NCBI RefSeq assembly: GCF_949628265.1
Contig: NC_088789.1
Span: forward strand, 6,564,886-6,628,885
DNA length: 64,000 nt
Reading direction: 5' to 3'
Source: Cloeon dipterum
Lineage: Eukaryota; Arthropoda; Insecta; Ephemeroptera; Baetidae
Below, in pieces: positions 35,990 through 47,900 of the stretch. The position numbers were made by a program, and so were the translations under genes. The stretch's first letter is position 1. Each line of letters starts with the position of its first letter. The notes beneath the pieces are model-generated. The model did not search any database and was not told the DNA's origin. It worked only from the letters and a program-made list of their open reading frames with translations.

Positions 35990-38900
35990 ATGTCATCACG
36001 GGGTGGCAAAAAGCGCGGCCGGCCGCCGAAAGCCGCGTCACTCGAGCGCCCCAAGAACAACAACAGTAAGGTGGTCAAAAAACCCAAATACCTGCTGGGC
36101 AACGAAACCCCAAGCAGCTCGCGGGCCTCATCGCCGGCCTCCTCCCTGGGCCGGCGATCGTCCAAGCGGACCTCGGTTGCCGCCTCCCGACCTTCGACGA
36201 CGCCGCAAAGCAGCAGCAGTTCTCAGAAGAAGAGCGGTGGCGGCGCCGCCAGCCAACGAGGCAAAAGTCGCTACGGGTACCAAGAGTTCCATTACGGCTC
36301 CGACTTTGAAGACGATGACTCAGCGAGCAACAAGAGCGACCTGGAGGACGACCTGGACTCTCCGGAGAGCGAGGAGGAATCTTTCCCAGACTACGAGTCC
36401 GTGCAGGACGAGAGCGACGAGGATTTCTCGGTCAGCAGCGAACGGTCGAAGGCGCCTCAAAGGTAAGACTTTTGCATTTTGGCGCCAAAGTGACTCAGCT
36501 GACTCGTGTATTAAAAATAATAATATTGTCTGTTTAGGCCTAGTCCTGTACCGCTGTGGTTACAGGATAACAAAGACATTCCGCCGCTGGAGCTTCCCGC
36601 CTCCTCGGATGACCTGATGGTGCCTCGGGAATTTGTGATGAAGGCCCTCTCTGTGTATGAGGTGGTGCGACACTTTGGCTCCCTGGTGCGTCTATCCCCT
36701 TTTCGGTTTGAGGACCTGTGCGCGTGTCTCGTGTCTGAGGAGCAAAGCCCTTTGTTAGGCGAGATCCACATGGCCCTGCTTCGGGCTCTTCTGCGCGAGG
36801 AGGACGCCCAGCAGACACACTTCGGGCCTCTTGACCACAGGGACAGTGTCAACATCTTGCTTTACCTGATTGACTCGCTCACATGGCCTGAGGCCGTCAA
36901 GTCGTATGTCGAGAGCGACAAGGAGTTCGTTACCTACGGCAGGGTGCAGCAAATAGTCAGTCATGAGGATTACCCTTTTGTCGACATAGGGGATAGACTT
37001 GAGGTGCTGCAGTTCCTCACTGATCAATTCCTCACCATCAATCCGGTGCGCGAGGATCTGCTAAGTGAAGGTAAGAAATTGGTAAATAGATGTAGTGAAG
37101 AATAAACAACAATATATAGATGCAGTTGCTGGAAACGAACATTCTATTAATAATTTAAGTTAATGCAAACTTTTTTCATTTTTGAAAGTAAATCTTTCAT
37201 CCAAAGTTTGTTGTAATCATCCCGCTATTTAAAAAGAATACCAAATTTGATTTCATCTTTATTGATTCGCCAACAAATATGTAGACATTAGCCTTAGCAA
37301 TTATTATTATTAAAATATGAAATGGCTCACTGAAAATGCTTCATAATTTAAAGAAAGACTCAAATAAATATTTTTTGTTCTCTATTTACCAGCAAGAATA
37401 TTAATATTGTATACATTGTATAGTTGAATGGCTGAAAATTAATCAGTTTTTTTCGTGAATTTTATTTATGAAGCCAATGTAGCTCACTTTTCCCACCAAT
37501 AACTTTGCAGGGAACATTTCCTACGATGACCACTGCAGAATCTGCCACAGGGTGGGCAAGCTGTTGTGCTGCGAAACGTGCCCAGCTGTATTCCACTTGG
37601 AGTGCATTGAGCCAAGCCTACAGGAAGTGCCGAGCAGTGACTGGCAGTGTGCTTTGTGTAAAGCAAACCAGGTGACTGGAGTGACCGACTGCTCTTCGGC
37701 GCTTGAGAAGTCAAATATTTTGTACAGACAAGAGCACTTGGGTTACGACCGACATGGTCGCAAGTACTGGTTCCTTGCGAGACGAATTTTTGTGTAAGTT
37801 TCATTTCCCTCCCTTATCATCAGCCAAGAATGCTGATCTAAAATAACATTTCAGTGAAAATGAGGAGGGAGAAATTTGGTATTATTCCACTAAGGTTCAA
37901 TTAGAAGCTCTGTTGAAAGAGCTAGATGAGGATGAAATGGAATCAATGCTGTGCAGAGAGATCAGTGACTGTCATGACGAGATCATTCGTCAAATGGAAA
38001 TCACAGAAAAGGTCACAATTTCACAAAAAGGAAGCAAAAAGAGCTACTTGGACAGCGAGAACGGTTCGTCAATAAGCTCATTTTTCGCCAAATGCACTAA
38101 TCTTATTTGTTTACAGCTGCAATTTTGAAAGCTCAGAAGGAAAAAGAGGAGAAGGAAGCGAAAGAACTGGAGGCGGCCAAGGCCAGAGAGGAGGGCATGG
38201 ACGTCGAAGAAACACCAGAACCGGTTGTTCAAGAAGAAGTTGTTACTGTGAGTTGAGGTTGGTAAGCAAGGCGACCTTTATTAATATTTGTACATTGCAG
38301 GAGGACATAGAGACTGTGACAACTACTGAGACGACCTCAACAACTACAACCACCACAACTACGACCACAACCGCGGTGAGCAAGGAGAAAGATGCAGGCA
38401 AGGATGAAGCTGCAGAACACAAGTCTGAAGAGGAAGAGGAGAATGAAACTGAAGTTAAAGATGGTAAATCTTAGAGTTTTTAAGTAACTACTTGTTAAAT
38501 TGGCTTTTATTTCGAATTTCTATTATCTTTTGTATGTAAGTCCATCACAACGTGATACCACATTCGTCCTACTAAATTGATTTTCTTCTATTTCCGTTTG
38601 TGTCGTGTTCCAGGCAAGCATGTGATCGTGACAAGATCCAAAACAGGCAGTCTAACACCGCGAACGTTCAACATGGAAGACCTGAGACGCAGAGCAGCGG
38701 CGTCTGAAAGCAGCAGCGACGGGCTGCGCATGACGAGACTGAAGGCGCACCAGATGGCGTCTGGCACGTACCTGTTCAAGCTGGGTATGGAGGGCGGCTT
38801 CAAGAACTACGTCAACCACTATGCGGCGATCCCAGGTGCGCTGACAAAAGCGCAGCGCAATGAGGAACGGGACAAAAAGCGGCATCTGTCACACAAGTTT

Positions 38901-41900
38901 TCGCTTACACAGGCGTCTGAGTTCAAGTGGGGCGGCTCTGTGAACGGCACTAGGGCCGTGCTGATCAACACTTTGCGCCAGACAGTGCTGCAGCTTGAGA
39001 CCAATATGCAGACGGCCTTCATGCACACCAATTGGCCAATGCTGAAAAAGACGTGGACTGCCTCAGTCACCGCCAGTGTCAACCCAAAGGATCTCGCTAA
39101 GGCTCTCATCATCCTGCAAGCTTGTATGAAGCCTGTTGTCTTTGCTTCTGCATGGCACGAGTCGCTAGGTAACTAATTATTTTTTTGATTTAACTCCTTA
39201 GTGCAAATTACAATTTAGGCAATTTATAATCCCATTCCATTATCTTATGTTAAAATCAAGTTTTAAGTTCACACAATCACAACACGCGTTTACAATGTCC
39301 CTAGGTCACACACGGCTTCAGAGATTGACTCTGAATGAGCGGGAGGAGCGAAAGAAGTTTGAAAAGCGAGAAAAAAAGGAGAAAGATGAAGAGGAGGAAA
39401 GAAACAGGCTCAACTTCAGCCTGGTCAAGTACACGTTAGGTCTCAAGCACCAGGTGTACAAGCAGAGGGGCGAAGAATACCGCGTGCATGGCCAGTGGGG
39501 CTGGTTGTGGCTGAATCAGGCCAGGAAGTTCAGGGCCGAGAGCTGCGCCAACCTTGGTCTCAAAGCAACTCCCTCAAAAATGATGGTTCAAGTCAAAGGT
39601 ATGTGCTTTTCCTTCAATTTAACTTTTCAGACCTAGGCACATTAAGATCTCAATATTTCTAATAACGTTAATCAACTTTTTGTGTTAACAGAGGATCGGG
39701 TGACAAAGATTATTGCTGTTGACTTCAGCGTGTACAACAAGCTGATCGATCGTACAGACCTGCTTACCGTTCCAGAGAGCCAGATTCCAAAACCTGATGG
39801 TTACGTACACACTGTAAGGCACAAGGAGAAATCCTCTGAACCAAAAGTGAAGCCGCCAGTAAAGGAGGAAGAAGAGATTAACGTGACAGACACTACTGAG
39901 AAGACAGTGGAGAAGCAGTCTGATGAGCAGGTGCAAGCAAAGGAGGAAGTCAAGGAGGAAGTCGAAATCAAAGAGGAAAAGATGGACGTTGACGAGAGTT
40001 CAGAGACAAACACACCAACACTGAATGAGCCTGACAAGTCTTCAGGTGGGGTCGAGAAAATGGAAGTTGACGTGAAGGAGGAGAAATCAGATGAAGTCAC
40101 AGATGGCGAGGCAAAGGCAGTGGATGTTGAAATGAAAGGTATAGATAGGGAGGTGAAACCAAGAGATGGTGAGGTGAAAGCATCTGATGGCGAGGTGAAG
40201 GCAGTGGAAGCCGAGGTTAAGACAGAGAATGAGGTCAAGGATGACATCAAAACTGAGAAAGAAACAAAAGAGGAAACCACGTCTGAAGCCAAAGTGGAAC
40301 CAAAGCCTGCTGAGACTAAGGCTGACACCCCTAAAGAAGGTGGGTTTTGCTTGCCTTTTACCTTTTATATTTTCTCTAAATTAAACATTTGGTCCTTTCA
40401 GGTGGAAGCAGCACTGGTCACCGATTGATAGTCTTCAGACCTGTGTGTGAATTTGATGAAATTGACGTGAGCAAAGCCCTCACAATGCCTGGAAGATTGG
40501 CATATCCAAAAGTGGCCAAACCAAGCAAACTTGATGAATTTCTTCACCGAAGGTTGCAGCTACAGGCTGTGGAAGAAAGAACTTTGGCCCTCAGAGCTGA
40601 TGTAAGTTGCTTTAAATAATTTTTTTAATATGTATTTTAATACAGTTAGAATATAGAATTCACAATATGGGTGTCAAACCTGTTAAACTTCTTGGACGTT
40701 TTAATTACAAAGTTCAAAATTTTTAAATGAAAACATTAAAATACTTTTTTGAGTAAAGAAGAGATTTAAGCTTACTGATCTCGCTATAATAATTATTGAA
40801 ACCTCTCTGAGCAAAATTCTTCATGGAAATTGTGTTTCTGTTTCAGAGCAAATCTGCTCAGAAAACAGCAAATGGCGGCGCTGATCAGACCAATGCCGGT
40901 GCGGTCGCGTCTTCAAATTCGACAACGCAGGTGGTGCAACCGCCAAAGCACACTCAAGCTGAGCTTGAGCAGATGTCAAAGGAGGTTGCACATCACCTGG
41001 AGCTGTACTCAGCCGCGCACAAGCTCAGCAAGGACCACCCATGCTACAATACAGTTTGCAAACCCAACTCAAGCACTGCCAACTGCTTCTCGCCAATGTG
41101 CTTGCAGCGGTACCGACTGCGTAAGGAACTCCTGGTGACTCTGTGCAAGGCAAAGAGCATGGGCATCGACATTAACAGCAAGATTGGCGCACAAGCGTCC
41201 GTGCATCAGAAAACGGCGGCAGTTAAGAAGCCTGCAGACGCCACTGAAGGCAAGGTGGAGGAGAAGGTCAAACAAGAGGCGGATGTCAAGCAGGAGGAAG
41301 AGGAAACGGTGGTGGAGAAGAAAGTGCAAGTGACAGTGACAACTACCACAACCACGCCCACCGTGACTGAATCTACGACCACCAAGGCGAATTCAAGCGA
41401 CAGTGGCGTTCTAAAGGCAGCGCTCAGCAAGAGTCGCCAGCACATGTCGCGGCCGCAGCCCGAGCCAGTGGACAAGCTCAGGGTCTACTCGGCGCCCAAT
41501 CCCTCAGGAAAGCTGTACCTTAAGAAGCTTGTTCGCGCCACAACGACTTCAACCCCCACAACCAACAGCACCTCTGTCTCGACCCTGAGTACTGTGCTGA
41601 GCGGCGGTGGCGGCAGGCGGAAGAAGCTGCAGGTCAAGTACCCGCTGACCTCTAAGTTCTGCAGTCATAGTAAGAAGAGCACCATCCTGGCGCTGTCGCA
41701 CCATGAGCTCCGTAAGATGGCTCGCAAATGCGGCTACACTTACGTGCATGGATTCAGCCACACAGCTAAGGCCAATCAATCTGTCTGGCCATACCCCTGC
41801 CCCAGACCCCTATTCAAGACTTGCTGGATGTACCGCATGACGCTCGCCACTTCGCTCGCCACCGTCGCCACGCAGCTGAGGATCCTTTGGCACTGCCTTC

Positions 41901-44900
41901 GCTGGGATGATATGCAGGTTTGTTTCTCTTTTATATTCTGTTTGGATTCACTCTCATCACTTTTGTTTACGTTATCTATATCAAAGCTCGTTTTAATAGA
42001 GTTAAAAGTAGTTGGGATTATAGATGTTACCTCTAATTCTGCAGGCCACTTACCTTAATTAAAAATTGGGATGCTGCAGTTTTAATTGTGAAATAGGTTT
42101 TAATCCTCTAATTTAGGAAAATGAAGGAAATTGTAGGAGTATGTGTCAGTGGAATGAAACAATACACCAGTAAATCACCTACTTACAAAGTCAACAAGGA
42201 GTCCTGAAATCTGGTGTTCAAACTTCATGTCGCAATTTAGAGTTTTTCAATTATATTTTTTATTGCTCTGCACAATTGTTAGGAATGAAATTGAGTTTAT
42301 CTTTATTGTCAGAAGTCAGAATATACAGTGCATTATTACATCAGTAAGTTGGAAAAGTAATTAGAATAACTGATTAAAGTAAATTGGAAAGAGTAATTTG
42401 GAATCAAATGTTCAGGAAGGCGTTGAGATTCTGGAACTTAGGAAACGTTTCTAGTACCAAGTAGTGGGGAGAATCACCACAGTAGTCCCTCCTTCGAGGC
42501 AGGATGTGCAGAAGTCAGGGTCGATAAAAGTTGATGATGATTTCGAGCCTCGTCCGACAGGTCGAATTTGGTTGTCATGCGCTGAATAGTTGTATACTTG
42601 AAGCGCAGTCGTTACGGTTGTCAGGTCGCTCGGAGAACATTCTTGCCAAACAGGTCGTAATACGTGAGACGTTCTTGAGAAAAGGGCTAGCTCCCAATCA
42701 GGGCGAGTTGGTGATGATATATTGCAGACAAGAGGGGGCTTAGGTAGAGCAGTTGAGTCCCTCAGGTCGAGGGGACAGAGCTTACTTTCAGCTACAGACG
42801 TCTGAGGAGTAGAAGATGAGTGACCGCTGACCGATGGTAGCTAAGAGTACAGGTTAATGAGTTGATGCGTATGAGTGAAGTGTCCGAAAATGTCCGAGTG
42901 AGTCCGGATTTGGAGGTGAGATATCTGAAGGCTGTAGATGGACGAGAAAGTGGTTTGGAATGATTCATCTGGGTGAAGCGCCTTTCAAGCAATCAGACTG
43001 TCCAGGTTGTCTAGTCTCAGTGTCCCGAGACATAGAAGGTCAGCAGGTGTCTGAGCGTCAGTAGAAGTAGTAACGAGAGTGGTGTGTGGACAGCTTGGGA
43101 TCGGAACGGCGGTATCAAATCACCGGTCATTCTGGAGCGACAACTAGAGTTACTTGCAAATAATAGAGTGCATTATGAGTCTTTAACCTCATTCAAAATA
43201 ATGCACCATGGCTTGTGTGCAGCGTGCACGGCTGGTCTGGAAACTCTCATCTCCCCCACACATATCGTTGGATTGAATTAAATTATCCCCATCAGTTTAG
43301 TTACCAAGTCTTCCAATTCAAAGCTTCATTATGCATTTCCTCAAACGCTGACATAGCAGCTATCAAAAGGTAGCTTGTTTATTTTATTCACCCATCTTTA
43401 AAATAGGCATTCCTCTAGATAAAATTTTAATTCAGCTCACACGACTTTAAAAGCAACGAAAATTTCCACTGCCCATTTTGATTGCAGACAAAACCACCAA
43501 ACAGCGACGGGAAGAACCAGGTGACGACAGACACTGAAATAACTTCGACCGAGTTGCTGAAGCACAGGCACATTGGCCAGTTTTTGGAGAAGACTCAATA
43601 CTTGCGAAGGAAAGTGGTAATTCCCATAGATCTGCCGAAAGCGGCTAGAGGTGAGCCCCTCATCTATCCAAATATATAATGGTTTCTTAATTTTCAATTG
43701 GCATTGCAGAAGTGACGTCAATGCGAGTTGGCCTTCGAAAACGGAAACGCGAGGAGGCACCGCAGAACACAGAGCCTAAGGTAATCGAGGACTGGATCGA
43801 CGAGGACAAGTTGGAGCTGTGGGAGATCAAGCAGTACAGTGACAGGTGCCTTTCTAGTTTATCTTGTGTGTCGTGTCAGTGTGACGCATGCTTTTTCTCT
43901 TTTTTTCCTCGCCAGGCTCGCAAGGGCTAATAACCTGGTTGTTACTAGGAGTCGAACTGGCTCCTCAGCCCCTACCAAGACTACAGGTGCAACAGAGCAG
44001 CCCTCCACCCCGAATTCTGTGGTGGCTAAGCAAGAGGTGGCCAAGGTGCAGTCCGCTGAGGAAATCAAGCAGCAGCTTGAGCAGAATCTCAAACTGCAGA
44101 GAGCCGCTTTGCAGCAGAAGCGAGCCCTTGACGGCGTTTCGCCAAAACCGAACATTCTCAAAATGGTCACCTCCCCAAGTCAGGGTAAGTTGTTGTGACC
44201 TAATTCGTTTCTTTTATGATCCTTTCTTCCAGTTTGAAATTGTATCGCAACTCATACTGCATATTTCTAAACTTAAGAATAATTATTACTTTCAAAGGCT
44301 AAAAATATTAAGATTAATCTTGTGTTGTTTACGATTTTAATGCTTTTTGTTTTCAAATAACCCTGCTCTATCTTAATTTTTTGCTACAAAATTGTTCTTA
44401 AAGATGAAAGATTTCTCTGCTGTCTGATTTTACGTCAAATCACTGAGTCTTATTTACAAGATTTAAATTTTTCAGAATTTGCGCCGTTAAATTGCTAAAA
44501 ATTCATGTAATTTGAAACAATGCCTTAAATTTTTAATTTTTGTGTGTAGCGGGCGCTGCGACAAACGCGGCTGCAACAAAGCAGACGACGACAACGACGA
44601 CACCTGGGCAGAAGGCTGCTTTCACTCGCGTGTTCTTGTCAAAGGATGGTTCAACTCGGGTGATAGGTTCGCAAGCCAACATATTGCCAAAGGCGGTTGC
44701 GGCGGTTGGCGGTGCTGCGAGCGGACAGCAGCAGCAGTCGCTGATTCGACTGACGTCTGGCACGGCGACACCGCAGACACCACCAACGCAACAGAAGGTG
44801 CAGATCATTCCGGGCCCAGACGGCAAATACCAAGTGCGTGGCCTGCTGCCCGGCCAGCAGCTGGTGCAGCTGCCTGGAGGCAAGATACAGGTCATGTACA

Positions 44901-47900
44901 CGCAGCCTGCCAGCCAGGCAATCTCCCCCGCCACACCCACCATTCTTAAGACAGTGACGGTGTCCGCGCCGACACCCTCCTCGCCGCTCACAACCAAGAC
45001 GGCTCTGGCCGCTGGCGGTAAAATAGCCAGTCCCACAACGACACTTGCATTGGTGCAGCAGTCGCCGCAGACTACCATGGCTGTCGCCCAGGCCACGCAA
45101 GCCTCAACAGTCGTTGTCTCCACGCCAGGACCCACTGTCAAGGTAATTTTCTTATTTGGGCAATTGCAGGTTTCCTGTTAAGATAATATTATCAGAACAA
45201 TTAAGTTGTGCATATTTGATAACTATATTTTGTGTAAAGCACAATTTACATATATTTTATATTATATTGTATACGTTTTCATTTCTTACGCTTTGTGTCT
45301 AAAATGTTTTCAGGTTGTGACTGCTCCTACAAACATGGTCAAGACGAACCTTCTCGCTCAACAGCTGATGGCCTCTCCCACAGGCGGTTCAAACACGCCG
45401 CGCCAAGTAGTCATCAGACAAGCCACTCCCGGCTCTACCCCTAGTGTACAAAAAATTGTGTCCGCCACAGGTGGGCAAGTGATAATGGGCAACGCCCAGG
45501 TGTTCACGTCCATCGGACAGCAATTGGTTGTGCAAGGAGCTGCGGGCACCACTACTGGCCAGCAAATCATGATAGGCGGGCGCTTCCTCAATGGACAGCA
45601 GGTAATTTCCTGCTTCTCTAATTCTTTGTCTAAGCTCTCTCAAGGACCATTAAGCGAAACCTTCTTAGTTTTAAAAGTAGCCTAAGATTGCTTAACCAGT
45701 AATATTAAATTCATTGTTCTTGAAGCTTTGATATAATTCTTCAAGTTATGAACTGAAAGAGCCTTGCTTTATGTAATCATTTGTTTCAGGTTCTCATTCG
45801 TGGGCCGAATAACACCCTGATGACCCTGGCTGGCAGCCCTGCTCAAAGCAACATGATAGTCAAAACTGTGAGTGCGCCTGCCGCTGGCCAGAAGGTGGTG
45901 CAGAAGCCCATCGTTGTACAAAAGCCTACTGTGCCCGTTGTGCAGGCGGCAACTGTGGTGGCGGCCTCACCTGCTACCACTGTCGTCGCAGCTTCAACAG
46001 AGCAGGCGGCTAGTCAGACGACGCCCCCCGCCGCCAAGGTGGTAGCCAGGGTGACCCCTCCAGCTGCGGCCACGGCGACAGCAGCCACACCCCAGTCACC
46101 AGCCGCCGGCACCGCTGGCCAACTGCCCCGGCTGACAAACACGCCGACTGCGCAGGTGATACAGACACCCAACGGCCCCAGTATAATCCTACAGGGCCTC
46201 AAGGGCAACTTCACTGAGCAGCAGTTGAATGCCCTCAAAGAGCAGGTCAAACAGCATATGCTCAAGCAGCAGGCCAACAAGCAAGGTACCAACACCATGG
46301 TCGTCACCATGCCCATGGCTACCACGACGCAGCCAGCGGTTGCAGCCCAGCCAACGGCTGCCACCCAAGCAGCTTCCACACCCCCTGTCACCCCTCAAAC
46401 GATAGTCAAGACGGTTGTGGCCCCCGTGCAGGCCACTGCCGCCGCGGCCGCCACTGAGCAACCCAAGGTGCTGGTGCAGGCGGCCCAACCAGAGACCAAG
46501 GCTGCCCCCAAGCAAGAGCAGCCAGCCCTGCAGCAGGTGGCCCGCCAGGTGCTGGTCAACGGCCAGTCCACGCAGCCTGATGAGCCCGCTAACACCTCCA
46601 CAAGCAAGAATGACAAGGGCGAGTTTGTCATAACCCCTGATTACATTCAGCAGAGTGAGTTTGCATTTTTCTTTTCATTGTTACGGAAACTGTTGGAAAC
46701 AGGGTTCCAAGAACCCAGGTTTTTATCAATAAACCTGGTGGGCTGGGTTAAACTGGTTAAAATCTGTTTTAACCAGTTTGGCCCAAGACCCAAGACGGCT
46801 TTGTTTTGGTTTCGTCACTTTAACCATACAATTTCACTGTCAATTTTTTTCATCATATTTTTTGAAATATTTGTGGTTTTATGCTCTGTGAAATGTAAAA
46901 CCCAAAAAAACCCGGGTTTTACTATTGGTTTAACCCAGTTTTAATCGGGCCGGTTTAAAACGGGTCTATAAAACTCGAAACCCTGGTTGGAAATCAAATA
47001 GCATAATATTTTAATTTGGGGTTGTCATTGGAACGTGAAAATTGTCGTTTTGGAATGAACCTAGTTCCAATTTATTTCACTTTTAATTATTTGATGTGCA
47101 ATCGTACTTTGAAACGTCATTTGATAATGCAATATTCATAAAGAAGTTTGGCGTAAACCCTTGAATATATGGTAGCCGGGCAACCACTCACTGCCTATGA
47201 TTTAGGAGGCAGAATACATCAATCTGAAATATACGCAAATTTTCACAATTTGCACAATATTCAATCCCTGACGTTTGCATTAGGAAAGTTATCATTCTTG
47301 CCTGATGTTAGCGTTGAAAAATACTTATAAATTTTTTAACAGCTAACGATGACAATGATGTTAAAACCTCTTTATATCAGTATGTGTACAGGTTGAAACG
47401 TGCAGCACTTGCTTTATGAAATGCAACCCTGTCAAATTCCTCAAATCAAACTGGAATTTTCCGATCGCACAACAGTCAATAATTTCTGCCATTTGTTCAC
47501 CATGGATGACATAAACTGTATTGTATTATGGATGTTTGTGCTTGTGGTAATTGCAGCGATCAAGTCAGCCCTGAAGCAGGACAACCTTCCGCCTGAGATC
47601 GAGGAAAAGCTGCTGCAGATGCAGCGCTACCAGGAGCGGCAAATGAAGGGACCCGCGGCCGCGGTGCACACGGCCGCGCCAGCCCCCGCCACCCCCACTA
47701 GCAGGCCTAGCCACTCACGCAAGAGGAATGCGAGCAGCACACCGGCGGCAGCGGCCGTTGCCCCAGAGGCCGAAGCACCCAAGGACCCTAATTGGGAGCC
47801 GGCCCGCAAGAGGAGTGGCAACCGCCACACTGCTACTGGCGCGACCGCCACGGCGGCTACCGCCTCAGCCACTGAGCACCAACCAAAGGAGGCAAAGTAC

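Noticed and set aside
46655-46944. Extension of an E(bx) frame beyond the exon
   Set aside because: A GTGAGT donor at 46,655 joins in phase to 47,557, restoring the conserved sequence. The extension runs into a hAT MITE.
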